From Bryobacteraceae bacterium (GTDB taxonomy: Bacteria; Acidobacteriota; Terriglobia; Bryobacterales; Bryobacteraceae), in NCBI GenBank assembly GCA_026129905.1, contig JAHCHE010000013.1, positions 1 to 64,000 on the forward strand: 64,000 nucleotides of DNA, given 5' to 3'. Of the stretch, positions 44,375 through 52,617 are shown in pieces. Position 1 is the first letter of the stretch. Each line of letters starts with the position of its first letter. Under the pieces are notes generated by a model that saw only the letters and a list, made by a program, of their open reading frames with translations, searched no databases and was not told where the DNA came from. The translations under genes were made by a program, and so were the position numbers.

Positions 44375-45577
44375 GTGACGCCCAGCCTTCTTTTGTTGTT
44401 CGCGTTCGCGATTCACTCGGACTTCGAGGCCGCCAGCATCGGCGAGGTCAAACGGATCGGCCCCAACCATTATCAGTGCGCTCTCGAGGGCGAAACCGAC
44501 CAGGATGGCCGAAACCGCCAGGCAACCTGGTATTACTTCCGGCTGGACGCTCCCCCTGGAGAGGCGGCGATCATTGACCTGGTAAACATCGCCGGCGAGT
44601 ACAACTACCAACCGAACTCCGGCGGCGTCAACGCGGAAACGCCGCCCGTGATCAGCTACGACCGGAAGACGTGGCGGCATCTTACGACCGTCGAGTTCGA
44701 TCCCTCCCCGCCCCGCTTGCGGCTGCGGCTGACGCCGGAGCGCACTCCTGTCTGGATCGCGCACGTTCCGCCGTACACGACGGCCGACCTCGCCGCGCTG
44801 CTCGCCGACCTGGGGGGAACGCCGTACATGAAGCGCGAAGCCATTGCGAAAACGCCCGAGGGCCGCGACATGCTGCTGCTGACCGTCACCGACCCCAGCG
44901 TACCGGATCCGGCAAAGAAGGTGACCTGGCTCATGTTCCGGCAGCACAGTTGGGAGAGCGGCACGTCGTGGGTGGGAGAAGGGGCGTTGCGCTTCCTGCT
45001 GTCGGCGGAGGACGAAGCGGCGCGCATCCGCAAGGCGGCCGTGTTCAAGATCTTTCCGATGGCCGATCCCGACGGAGTGGCGCGCGGCGGCGTGCGTTTC
45101 AACGCCAAGGGCTACGACCTGAACCGTAACTGGGACGCGGTGGATCCTGCGCTGATGCCCGAGATTGCGTCGCAGCGCAAGGCGGTGCTCGACTGGGTGG
45201 ACGGCGGCAAGCGCATCGACCTGTTTCTGTCGCTGCACAACACGGAGACCTCGGAATACCTTGACGGCCCGCCGGCCGAGCCAGGCGGCGCTTACGACCG
45301 GCTCCTCAACCGGTTCTTCGGGATTCTCAAGGACGAAACCAGCTTCAACCCGACGCGGCCGCCGCGGCTGTCGGAGGCGACCACAACCGCCGGCAAGCGC
45401 GGGCGGATGTCGGTGTACCAGGGGCTGTATCACGACCGGCGGATTCCGGCGTTCCTGATGGAGCAGATGATCGCCTCGAATTCGAAGCTGGGCGGCTTCC
45501 CGACGGTGGAGCACCGCGTGAGCTTCGGCGCGGAGCTGGTGAAGGCGGCGTTCAAGGCCGTGGACGGCGAATTCTGA
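44375..45577 (+). CDS. M14-family zinc carboxypeptidase-like protein
   Basis: About 400 residues, secreted (short hydrophobic start LLLLFAFAI). N-terminal beta-sandwich, then a peptidase domain with RQHSWESGTSW (zinc His and Glu as HxxE, about residue 190), NRNWDAVDP (substrate carboxylate binding) and LSLHNTETSEY (third zinc His). This is the 'M14-like' layout of cytosolic carboxypeptidases and succinylglutamate desuccinylase relatives. The GTG at 44375 abuts GGGAGG, leaving the start uncertain; a TTG 18 bases on is possible. Preceded closely by the NosL-like gene. Confidence 0.85.
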   Translation: MTPSLLLLFAFAIHSDFEAASIGEVKRIGPNHYQCALEGETDQDGRNRQATWYYFRLDAPPGEAAIIDLVNIAGEYNYQPNSGGVNAETPPVISYDRKTWRHLTTVEFDPSPPRLRLRLTPERTPVWIAHVPPYTTADLAALLADLGGTPYMKREAIAKTPEGRDMLLLTVTDPSVPDPAKKVTWLMFRQHSWESGTSWVGEGALRFLLSAEDEAARIRKAAVFKIFPMADPDGVARGGVRFNAKGYDLNRNWDAVDPALMPEIASQRKAVLDWVDGGKRIDLFLSLHNTETSEYLDGPPAEPGGAYDRLLNRFFGILKDETSFNPTRPPRLSEATTTAGKRGRMSVYQGLYHDRRIPAFLMEQMIASNSKLGGFPTVEHRVSFGAELVKAAFKAVDGEF

Positions 45578-45579
45578 TA

Positions 45580-45674
45580 GCCGCCGATGAACACCGATCA
45601 GAAACGTCAAGGCATGGTTCGATCGGGGTGGACAGAAGAATTCAGATCGGTGTCTATCGGTGTTCAGCGGTGGC
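45580..45674. repeat. Imperfect inverted repeat with GATGAACACCGAT-type arms
   Basis: Left arm GCCGCCGATGAACACCGAT (45580-45598) and right arm ATCGGTGTTCAGCGGTGGC (45656-45674) match at 17 of 19 positions when one is reversed and complemented. A second, partial right copy (TTCAGATCGGTGT, 45641-45653) pairs with the same left arm. The spacer separates the convergent M14 and M3-like peptidase genes. The arm sequence resembles a very widespread intergenic repeat (CCGATGAACACGGAT type) recalled from many bacterial genomes. Confidence 0.65.
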
Positions 45675-45686
45675 TGAATCCGCGTC

Positions 45687-47774
45687 TCAAGGTTCGGCAA
45701 TTTGCCGGAGCGCCCGCTCCGTGGCCTCCAGCAGCGCTTCCGGACCCACCGGCGCGCCGGTGGCGCCTTTCATCCACACGTCCGGCGCGAGCCGCCCCTG
45801 ACGGCTGACGCGCTCGATCTCCGGGCCCACTTTACCCACCTTGCGGATGTGCTCCTCCAGTTGATGGGCGATGAGGTGGCCGATCGGATAGTCCGGCAGG
45901 TACAGGTACCGTTCGATCATGTGCGAGTAGATGCCGAGCAGGGTAACGTCCCGCTGCTTGAAGACTGGAGCGTAGTAACGGTTCCAGGTGTCCTTGGCGA
46001 TGCCGACAACGGCTTCGCGGAGTTGAGCGGGCGTCGCGTCCGGATGGTCGTACATCCAGTGCCAGACGGCCATGTCCACCAGCGCAACGCCGGCGATTTC
46101 GTACGTGCCCCAATAGACGTTCAGGGTACGCAGCGCCTCGTCGCGCGCGTCCGGCTTGCGCAGGCCGAGCAGTTCCAGGTCGCGCGCCTGAAACACGAAG
46201 GCGATGGCCTCGGTGAAGGCGGTGTTGGGCACGCCGTTGAGCAGCCAGTGGTCGATGGTCTTGAGGGAGAACGTCTGCTCGACGTTGTGGCCCATCTCGT
46301 GGACGGCGATGTTGTAGCCCTTGTAGTCCATGCCGGTGGGCGCGACGCGCGTCCGCAGATGAGCCGGGGCGGAGCGCAGTTGGGCGCCCCAGGCATGGCC
46401 GGAACCCCGCGCGGGATCGACGATGATGTTGCGGGCCAGAAACCGCGCCTTCTCCTGGTCGAAGCCGAGCGCCTCAAACATGCGCGGCATGTCCTTTTCG
46501 TACGCTTCGGGCGTGGGGTAGCGCTCGCGCGTGATCTCGTCGAGCTGCGCTTCCGTATACTCGCCGCGCGGCCTGAAACCGGCATACCAGATGTCGAACG
46601 GCTCCAGTTCCCGGCCGAGCCGCTGCCGGATCAGCGCCGCCACTTTCGGCGCGAGCGGCGAGGTGAGCACGCGCTCGAACATTCCGCGCACGCGCTCCTC
46701 GGGCAGCTCCCGGCCTTCGTCAAAGACGCGTGCGATGTGCGTCGGGGCGGTCGGGGAGTACGGGTCGATACGCTTGAGCGCGCGGTAGGTCCCAAGCAGC
46801 ATGGCGTAGCGGGTGTCCGGCTCGCGCGCGCCGTCGGGCTTGACGCTGCTGCGAGGCGAGTCCTCATAGTCGCGAACGTCGGAGACCCGCACCGCATTGG
46901 CATACGGGTTCCAGTCGACCGCGGGATTGTCGATCACGGCCTCGGGGATGGTCTGGCGCACGATGTGGTCCATCACGCGCACGATCGTCTTCTGGCGCGG
47001 CAACCCGTCGCTCTCGCCGTAATCGGCCTTGATCTGGTCGCGAAGGTTCCAATGCGACAGCAGGCGCATCTTTGCGGGGAAGAGCCGCCGCCCGCTGTCG
47101 TCGAGGAGGTGGTGCATCCAGATGTTGTATTCGGAGATGTACTGCTCAGCCTTCGAGCCAGCCTCCGACACGGCCTGGTAGACGGGGGCCGGCACGCGCT
47201 TGGAGAACTGCTCGGCCAGGCGCGCTTCCGCCCATTGGCGGCGGCTCCAGTTGGGACCGTCGGTCAGCCGCTGCTCGAGCGTGGTCAGCGGAAAATTCAG
47301 CAGGACGACAAAGGCAAGCTTGTTCTGAAAGAAATCGTCGATGGCGTGGGCGGAAGGATCGTAAGCGGCGAAGATCTCATCGTACGGCTGGATGGGGCCG
47401 AGATCGAGATCCATCTGCTTGCGGAAGGCCAGCATGATCTCGAGCATGTGCCCGTCGTACTGTTCCAGCAGTTCTTCGTAGCGGGCGAAGAGCGTGTCCA
47501 GCGCTTTCTGATCGCCCACGAAGTTGCGCCGCACGAACTCCTCGTACACGGCCACGTCGCCGTCCTCGTCTGTCCAGAAACCGGACGTCTGCTTCAACCC
47601 CTGCGCGATGCGTGCGCGCTGCGATTCGCCGTGCCGGGCCGCCAATTCCCCGGCGAGCTTTTCCACCGATGCCTCGAGCCACATGGGTCGAGCCGCCTCC
47701 TGCGCGGCGAGCGGCGCCGCCAGCAACGCCCCCGCCATCGCCAATCCCGCGCCAATCGCATCTCGTACGCGCAT
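45687..47774 (-). CDS. Secreted gluzincin metallopeptidase, M3-like
   Basis: 695 residues. Signal peptide (GAGLAMAGALLAAPLAAQ). All-helical body with one clear zinc site YNIAVHEMGHNVEQTFSL (HExxH-like HEMGH, about residue 500) and the downstream Glu probably in NTAFTEAIAFVFQARDLELL, the M3/oligoendopeptidase arrangement. The reading VLLNFPLTTLEQRL near 145 is found in secreted M3-like peptidases of gut and soil bacteria, as far as I recall. It starts 4 bases from the stop of the upstream paralogue, so the three genes 51514-45687 form one transcript. Substrate unknown. Confidence 0.8.
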   Translation of the reverse strand: MRVRDAIGAGLAMAGALLAAPLAAQEAARPMWLEASVEKLAGELAARHGESQRARIAQGLKQTSGFWTDEDGDVAVYEEFVRRNFVGDQKALDTLFARYEELLEQYDGHMLEIMLAFRKQMDLDLGPIQPYDEIFAAYDPSAHAIDDFFQNKLAFVVLLNFPLTTLEQRLTDGPNWSRRQWAEARLAEQFSKRVPAPVYQAVSEAGSKAEQYISEYNIWMHHLLDDSGRRLFPAKMRLLSHWNLRDQIKADYGESDGLPRQKTIVRVMDHIVRQTIPEAVIDNPAVDWNPYANAVRVSDVRDYEDSPRSSVKPDGAREPDTRYAMLLGTYRALKRIDPYSPTAPTHIARVFDEGRELPEERVRGMFERVLTSPLAPKVAALIRQRLGRELEPFDIWYAGFRPRGEYTEAQLDEITRERYPTPEAYEKDMPRMFEALGFDQEKARFLARNIIVDPARGSGHAWGAQLRSAPAHLRTRVAPTGMDYKGYNIAVHEMGHNVEQTFSLKTIDHWLLNGVPNTAFTEAIAFVFQARDLELLGLRKPDARDEALRTLNVYWGTYEIAGVALVDMAVWHWMYDHPDATPAQLREAVVGIAKDTWNRYYAPVFKQRDVTLLGIYSHMIERYLYLPDYPIGHLIAHQLEEHIRKVGKVGPEIERVSRQGRLAPDVWMKGATGAPVGPEALLEATERALRQIAEP

Positions 47775-47777
47775 AAC

Positions 47778-49637
47778 TCAATTCTGTCGCATCCAGCCGC
47801 GGTCCCACGGTTGCGCCAGCGTGGGCTGGTTGGCGTAGCGCTTCATCCGGAATTCGAGGCGCGCGCCGGCGCCGGGCTCCAGGCGCACCGTTGCGTAGGG
47901 CCGGTCAAGCGCGACTTCGTTCCCGTTCACCGACGCCGACAGAAACTGGTGTTCGCCGTACCCGCCGGCCTGCACCACCACGCTGATCGGCCGCACCGGG
48001 TCCGTGTTTACCAGCGTCACGCCGACCGAGTCCGCCGTCAGCTTGTCGACCAGGGCGCCGAGGCTTTCCGGAGGCCCGCTGCGCCGCCGGTCGGGATCGA
48101 AGTAGCGCAAGCGGCTGTTCAGCATCCACAGCTTGCCGCCGGAGAAATAGCCACCGAGCATGAGTTGGGTCAGCGTGTCGGTCTGCGCCGGGTTCATGCC
48201 GAGCAGGTAGTCGGCAAGCCGGGTGCCGGGCGAGGTCGGATCGGTGCGCATCTCCTCGACGTTGGCGCGGATCCGCTCGAAATCCTGCTGCAAGGCCTTC
48301 GCCGGGTAGTCCGGCTCCTGGCCCTCGAGGAAGCCGATCCAACCGCGCTTCGGGATACGATCGAGGTCGGCGCGGTTCATCGACCAGAGGTAGATCTCGG
48401 TCAGCCGGTCCGTGCGGAGGTTGGGAGTGAAGTGGTACCACTCCTCGCGCCCGGTGTACTTGTAGCCCCGCGGGTCGCCGAACATCTGCGGCAACAGGGT
48501 CTTGCCGCCTTCTTCTTTTTTCTGCGCGTATATATTGTCCATCTGGCGGCGGAGGACGTCGATATAGCCTTGGTCGCCGGTCAGCAGCAGCGCGTTGGCA
48601 AACCCCGGAAAGGCGCCGGCGTCCCAGGTGTTGCGCGAGGCGATCTGCTCGAGTTCGCCGTCGTAGATGGTGAAGTTCCACCCGTACGTGCCTTTGTACC
48701 AGCGGCCTCCGTATTCGCCGCCGGGCGCGCCGTCGAGGCCGACATTGGTCGGGATATTGCCGCCGGTGGCCGCTGTCCGTTCCTTCCAGGCATTGACGTA
48801 TTCGATGACCCAGTTCTTGTATTTCGGATCTCCGGTCAACATATAGGCGTTGGTGGCCAGAATTGTAGTTCCCATATTGAGCGGATGGTCGCCGACGCTG
48901 TCCAGGTATTCCGCGCAATGCGCCAGCATTTTCGGGTAATAGGTCATCAGGTCGAGCATCTTGCCGCGGCCGGCGGGATTGTGCAGCAGGTGAAATCGGC
49001 CGGGCACGGGATCGCCGACCCAATCGTAGGTGGTGGCTTTCCGCATCATGGGACCCTTGCTGCCCGTCCAAAGGCTTTTGATCAGCTTGCGTTGCGGATC
49101 GTAGTTCGGCGCCTCGGGATCCTCGTTCATGTACAAGCCGGCGAACCGGGTCATGCGCGCGATGAGCTTTTCGTCCTTCGGATCGGAGAGCCCCTGGAGA
49201 AAGAAAGCGCGGAGCCCCTCGCCGGTGTGGAACCAATCGGATTGCGTGATGAACTCGTTGAAGTAGGCGCCGTCTTTGGCCAGCTCTGTCTTCACCGTCC
49301 GAAGTTCGGCATACTGAGCAAGGTGGCCGTCATACGCCTTTCGCCACATGTCGAGCAGCGAGTCCTTGCCGCCGAGAGCGTGCAGCAGCGTCCAGTTGAA
49401 AAACGTCTCGACCGCGTCGTCGGGCCCGTCGAGCGTGCCCCAGCGCGGCGTGTGCAGCAGGTAGCCGCGCGAGTCCACGTACTTGTCGTAGAAGCGTTCG
49501 CAAGCGGCGGAATTGGCTCGCAAAAGCTCCTGCTCCAACAACGCCCAGGCAGGCGGCTTCATCGGCGTCTCGATTCGCAGATCGGCCGAGCAAGCGGCCA
49601 GCGCGGAGGCTAACAAGATACCAAAGGCTTTCGGCAT
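47778..49637 (-). CDS. Secreted protein of unknown function, tandem paralogue A
   Basis: 619 residues, highly similar along its whole length to the next gene upstream (I estimate roughly three quarters identical). Signal sequence MPKAFGILLASALAACS ends in a possible lipobox (LAAC). The body is helical and rich in aromatic motifs: MKPPAWALLEQELLRAN, FNWTLLHALGG, GRWYKGTYGWNFTIYDGEL, IPKRGWIGFLEGQ. The helix pattern suggests an (alpha/alpha)6 toroid as in polysaccharide lyases and glycosidases, but I cannot name catalytic residues. A C-terminal beta domain starts near 520. AAGGAAGG precedes the ATG at 49637. Confidence 0.8.
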   Translation of the reverse strand: MPKAFGILLASALAACSADLRIETPMKPPAWALLEQELLRANSAACERFYDKYVDSRGYLLHTPRWGTLDGPDDAVETFFNWTLLHALGGKDSLLDMWRKAYDGHLAQYAELRTVKTELAKDGAYFNEFITQSDWFHTGEGLRAFFLQGLSDPKDEKLIARMTRFAGLYMNEDPEAPNYDPQRKLIKSLWTGSKGPMMRKATTYDWVGDPVPGRFHLLHNPAGRGKMLDLMTYYPKMLAHCAEYLDSVGDHPLNMGTTILATNAYMLTGDPKYKNWVIEYVNAWKERTAATGGNIPTNVGLDGAPGGEYGGRWYKGTYGWNFTIYDGELEQIASRNTWDAGAFPGFANALLLTGDQGYIDVLRRQMDNIYAQKKEEGGKTLLPQMFGDPRGYKYTGREEWYHFTPNLRTDRLTEIYLWSMNRADLDRIPKRGWIGFLEGQEPDYPAKALQQDFERIRANVEEMRTDPTSPGTRLADYLLGMNPAQTDTLTQLMLGGYFSGGKLWMLNSRLRYFDPDRRRSGPPESLGALVDKLTADSVGVTLVNTDPVRPISVVVQAGGYGEHQFLSASVNGNEVALDRPYATVRLEPGAGARLEFRMKRYANQPTLAQPWDRGWMRQN

Positions 49638-49651
49638 GATTCCTTCCTTTA

Positions 49652-51514
49652 TTAACGCGCCCACGGAAACGCCAGCGTCGGCTGGTTGGCGTAGCGCTTC
49701 ATCTTAAATTCCACGCGCGCGCCGCAGCCGGGCTCCAGCCGCACCGCCACGTACGCTTGGTTAACAGGCTGTTCCTTGCCGTTAACCGACGCGGACAGCA
49801 ACTGGTGCTCCGCATAGGCGCCTCCCTGGACGATGACGTTGATCGGGTTCACCGCGTCCGTGTTCACCAGCGTGACCGCCGCCGAGTCGTCGGCGAGTTT
49901 CTCCACCAGCGCGCCCATGCTCTCCGGCGGTCCGGCGCGGCGCCGGTCCGGATCGAAGTAGCGGAAGCGGCTGTGCAGCATCCAGACCCGTCCGTTGGCG
50001 AAATAGCCCCCCAGCATGAGGTTGGTGAGCGCGTCCGTCTCGGCCGGGCTGAAGCCCAGCAGGTAGTCGGCCAGCCGCGTGCCGGGCGAGGTGGGGTCGG
50101 TGCGCATCTGCTCGACGTTGCGGCGGAGGCGTTCGAAATCGGCTTCGAGCGCCGTTATCGGGTATTCGGGCGCCTCGCCCTCCAGGAAGCCGATCCAGCC
50201 TCGTTTGGGAATCCGATCGAGGTCCTTGCGGTTCATCGACCAGAGATAGATTTCCGTCAGCCGGTCGATGAAGAGGTTCGGCGTGTAGTGGTACCACTCT
50301 TCGCGCCCCGAGTATTTGTAACCGCGAGGATCGCCGAACATCTGCGGCAATAGAGTCTTGCCGCCTTCCTCCTTCTTATGCGCGTAAATGTTGTCCAGTT
50401 GCCGGCGAAGGACGTCGACGTACGACTGGTCGCCGGTGACCAGCAGCGCGTTCGAGAATCCGGGCCAGGAACCGGCGGTGAAGTAGTTGCGATGCGCGAT
50501 CTGTTCGAGTTCGCCGTCGAAGATGGTGAAATTCCAGCCGTAGGTTCCTTTGTACCAACGGCCGCCGTATTCCCCGCCCGGCTTGCCGTCCAGGCCGATG
50601 TTGCTCGGAATGTTGCCGCCGGTGGCCGCGGTGCGCTCCTTCCAAGCGTTGACGTACTCCACCAGCCAGTCCTTGTACTTGCGTTCCCCGGTGAGCATGT
50701 AGGCGTTGGCGTGCAGCAGGGTGGCCGCCAGATTAAGACTGTTGTCGCCCACGCTGTCCAGGTATTCCGTGCAGTGGGCCAGCATCTTGGGATAGTAGGT
50801 CATCAAGTCGAGCATTTTGCCGCGGCCCGCGGGATTGTGCAGCAGGTGGAATCGTCCTGGAACGGGATCGCCCACCCAATCGTAGACGGTGGCCTTCCGC
50901 ATCATCGGACCTGTGCTGCCGTTCCAGATGCTCTTGATGATTTTATGAACCGGGTCGTAGTTGGGAGCTTCCGGGTCCTCGTTCATGTAAAGGCCGGCGA
51001 AGCGCTTCATCCGAGTGACGAGCTTTTCGTCTTCGGGATCGGAGAGCCCCTGGAGAAAGAATGCGCGCAGTCCCTCGGCGGTGTGGAACCAGTCGGACTG
51101 GGTGATGAACTCGTTGAAATAGGCCCCGTTCCTGGCCAGCTCCGTCTTCACCGTCCGGATTTCGGAGTACTGCAGCAGGTGGCCGTCGTAAGCCTTGCGC
51201 CACATGTCGAGCAGGGAATCGTTGCCGCCGAGAGCGTGCAGCAGCGTCCAGTTGAAAAAGGTTTCGACGGCGTCGTCGGGTCCGTCGAGCGTACCCCAGC
51301 GCGGCGTATGCAGCAGGTAGCCGCGCGCATCGACGTACTTGTCGTAGAAGCGTTCGCAGGCAGCCGAATTCGCCCGCAGAAGCTCCTGCTCCATTAGCGC
51401 CCAGACGGGCGGTTTCATCGGCGTGTTCACCAGCACCGTGACGTCGTTCGCCATCAGCGCCGGAGCGACCGCCAGCGCCGCCCAGAGCAACGACGCATGT
51501 CTGGATCCGAGCAT
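49652..51514 (-). CDS. Secreted protein of unknown function, tandem paralogue B
   Basis: 620 residues. Paralogue of the following gene, 14 bases apart. Signal peptide MLGSRHASLLWAALAVAPALMA without a lipobox Cys, so this copy should be soluble whereas the other may be a lipoprotein. Conserved blocks are the same (DWFHTAEGLRAFFLQGLSDP, GRFHLLHNPAGRGKMLDLM, WYHYTPNL). The C-terminal beta domain (VTLVNTDAVNPINVIVQGG) looks like the tail sandwich of helical-barrel glycosidases. Start at 51514 is supported by the signal peptide and GGGAGG 13 bases upstream. Promoter not identified. Confidence 0.8.
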   Translation of the reverse strand: MLGSRHASLLWAALAVAPALMANDVTVLVNTPMKPPVWALMEQELLRANSAACERFYDKYVDARGYLLHTPRWGTLDGPDDAVETFFNWTLLHALGGNDSLLDMWRKAYDGHLLQYSEIRTVKTELARNGAYFNEFITQSDWFHTAEGLRAFFLQGLSDPEDEKLVTRMKRFAGLYMNEDPEAPNYDPVHKIIKSIWNGSTGPMMRKATVYDWVGDPVPGRFHLLHNPAGRGKMLDLMTYYPKMLAHCTEYLDSVGDNSLNLAATLLHANAYMLTGERKYKDWLVEYVNAWKERTAATGGNIPSNIGLDGKPGGEYGGRWYKGTYGWNFTIFDGELEQIAHRNYFTAGSWPGFSNALLVTGDQSYVDVLRRQLDNIYAHKKEEGGKTLLPQMFGDPRGYKYSGREEWYHYTPNLFIDRLTEIYLWSMNRKDLDRIPKRGWIGFLEGEAPEYPITALEADFERLRRNVEQMRTDPTSPGTRLADYLLGFSPAETDALTNLMLGGYFANGRVWMLHSRFRYFDPDRRRAGPPESMGALVEKLADDSAAVTLVNTDAVNPINVIVQGGAYAEHQLLSASVNGKEQPVNQAYVAVRLEPGCGARVEFKMKRYANQPTLAFPWAR

Positions 51515-51938
51515 TTCCTGTGATCCTCCCAAACGCGTTTGCGTAACTCGCAGCCTATACTGACATCGCGGGAGGCGGGATGTCAAAGGCGCGCGGGGTT
51601 GAGCCTGAAGCGGGACACGGCACGGCGAACATCGCCTCCGGCGATTGTCTCCATCTTCGGCCAGAACCTTGCACTGACCGAGCAGGTGGCGGATCAATGC
51701 CAACGGCCTCCGTTACGGAGGCGGCTGACATCTTTACATTCATCGGTTTGGCGGCCTCCGAAGTATCGATTTTGAACCGCGGCATGTCGATTTCCCATTG
51801 CTTTCCGTTTATTGAACGAACTTGCCTTTTTAGTTAATATTAAACCCAAAAACTTATCTTGCATTTCACATCGCAGATCCTATTGAACGTTTTTCAATTG
51901 GAGTTGTTCATGCCGACATTCTCATCTCCCCCCGCAGA
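51515..51938. other. Intergenic region with AT-rich segment
   Basis: About 420 bases between divergent genes. It holds a decayed NAASY-family fragment (51629-51717) and an unusually AT-rich stretch at 51815-51905 (for example TAGTTAATATTAAACCC), probably the promoter of the surface-protein cluster starting at 51939. Short open frames on both strands are not convincing genes. Confidence 0.45.
51629..51717 (+). pseudogene. Decayed fragment of a NAASY-type (TIGR03437-like) protein
   Basis: Plus-strand translation gives PPAIVSIFGQNLALTEQVAD, then after a frame change MPTASVT at 51697-51717. This is the SIFGxNLA ... PLPTxLGGTSVTV block of the two intact genes at 55964 and 57602, with small deletions inside it. 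Nothing recognisable precedes or follows it. It is a relic of a third family member. Confidence 0.6.
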
Positions 51939-52607
51939 TTGCTGATTGGCTTGGCCTTCGCCTGGATGGCCTTCCCGCCCGCCCCCGCCTGGGGCCAGTG
52001 GAGCGGCACAAATCCACTCTGGACCAACAGTACCGTCGGGATCGGAACCTCTAGCCCGTCCACCATGCTCCACGTCGTCGGCAATCTGGCGGCTTGGCAA
52101 GCAAGCAACGGTTTCGTGCAGTTGAGGGCCGATAACGCCGTCGTCTGGCGGAGCGGCAACGGCAACGCCTCCCTGCGCTTCGGCAGCGCCACCAACCTGA
52201 CCGCCGGCAGTTGGTCCGAAAAGATGCGCATCACCGACTCCGGCAACGTCGGCATCGGAACGGGCAACCCGCAGTACAAGCTGGCCGTCAACGGAAACAT
52301 CGGCGCCAAGGAAGTTATTGTCACCAACAGCCTGGCGGATTACGTCTTCCGCCCCGGCTACCGCCTCCGGCCGTTGAGCGAAGTCAGCGCCTATATCCAG
52401 GCGCACCGGCATCTGCCGGACATTCCCTCCCAGGCCGAAGCTGAGCAACAGGGCATCGGCGTCGGCGACATGCAAGCCCGGCTGCTGGCCAAGGTCGAAG
52501 AACTCACGCTCCACCTGATCCGGCAGGACCGGGAGAACCGGGAACTTCGCCGCCGGGTGGCGCAACTGGAGACCCGCGTAGCCGCCGCCCCGCCGGCAGG
52601 CCGGTAA
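51939..52607 (+). CDS. Tail-fibre-like secreted protein with C-terminal coiled coil
   Basis: About 222 residues. Hydrophobic start then repeated VGIGTSSPSTMLHV and VGIGTGNPQYKLAVNG, the turn motif of phage-tail-fibre-like and S74-type proteins. YVFRPGYRLRPLSEVSAYIQ and HRHLPDIPSQAEAEQQGIG are the conserved knob region, followed by a coiled coil EELTLHLIRQDRENRELRRR that should trimerise it. There is no S74 chaperone Ser/Lys dyad that I can identify. Start is uncertain: TTG at 51939 or ATG at 51966. Ends 10 bases before the next gene, so the two are co-expressed. Confidence 0.7.
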   Translation: MLIGLAFAWMAFPPAPAWGQWSGTNPLWTNSTVGIGTSSPSTMLHVVGNLAAWQASNGFVQLRADNAVVWRSGNGNASLRFGSATNLTAGSWSEKMRITDSGNVGIGTGNPQYKLAVNGNIGAKEVIVTNSLADYVFRPGYRLRPLSEVSAYIQAHRHLPDIPSQAEAEQQGIGVGDMQARLLAKVEELTLHLIRQDRENRELRRRVAQLETRVAAAPPAGR

Positions 52608-52617
52608 GGGAGCCGCC

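Noticed and set aside
45702-49613. 1303-codon open frame antisense to the metallopeptidase and paralogue A
   Set aside because: Covers two well-supported genes on the other strand; residue make-up is Arg/Val/Gly-rich shadow without domains or a ribosome site.
51580-51837. 85-codon open frame as a gene
   Set aside because: It is made largely of the decayed NAASY segment read in a wrong frame and has no ribosome site.
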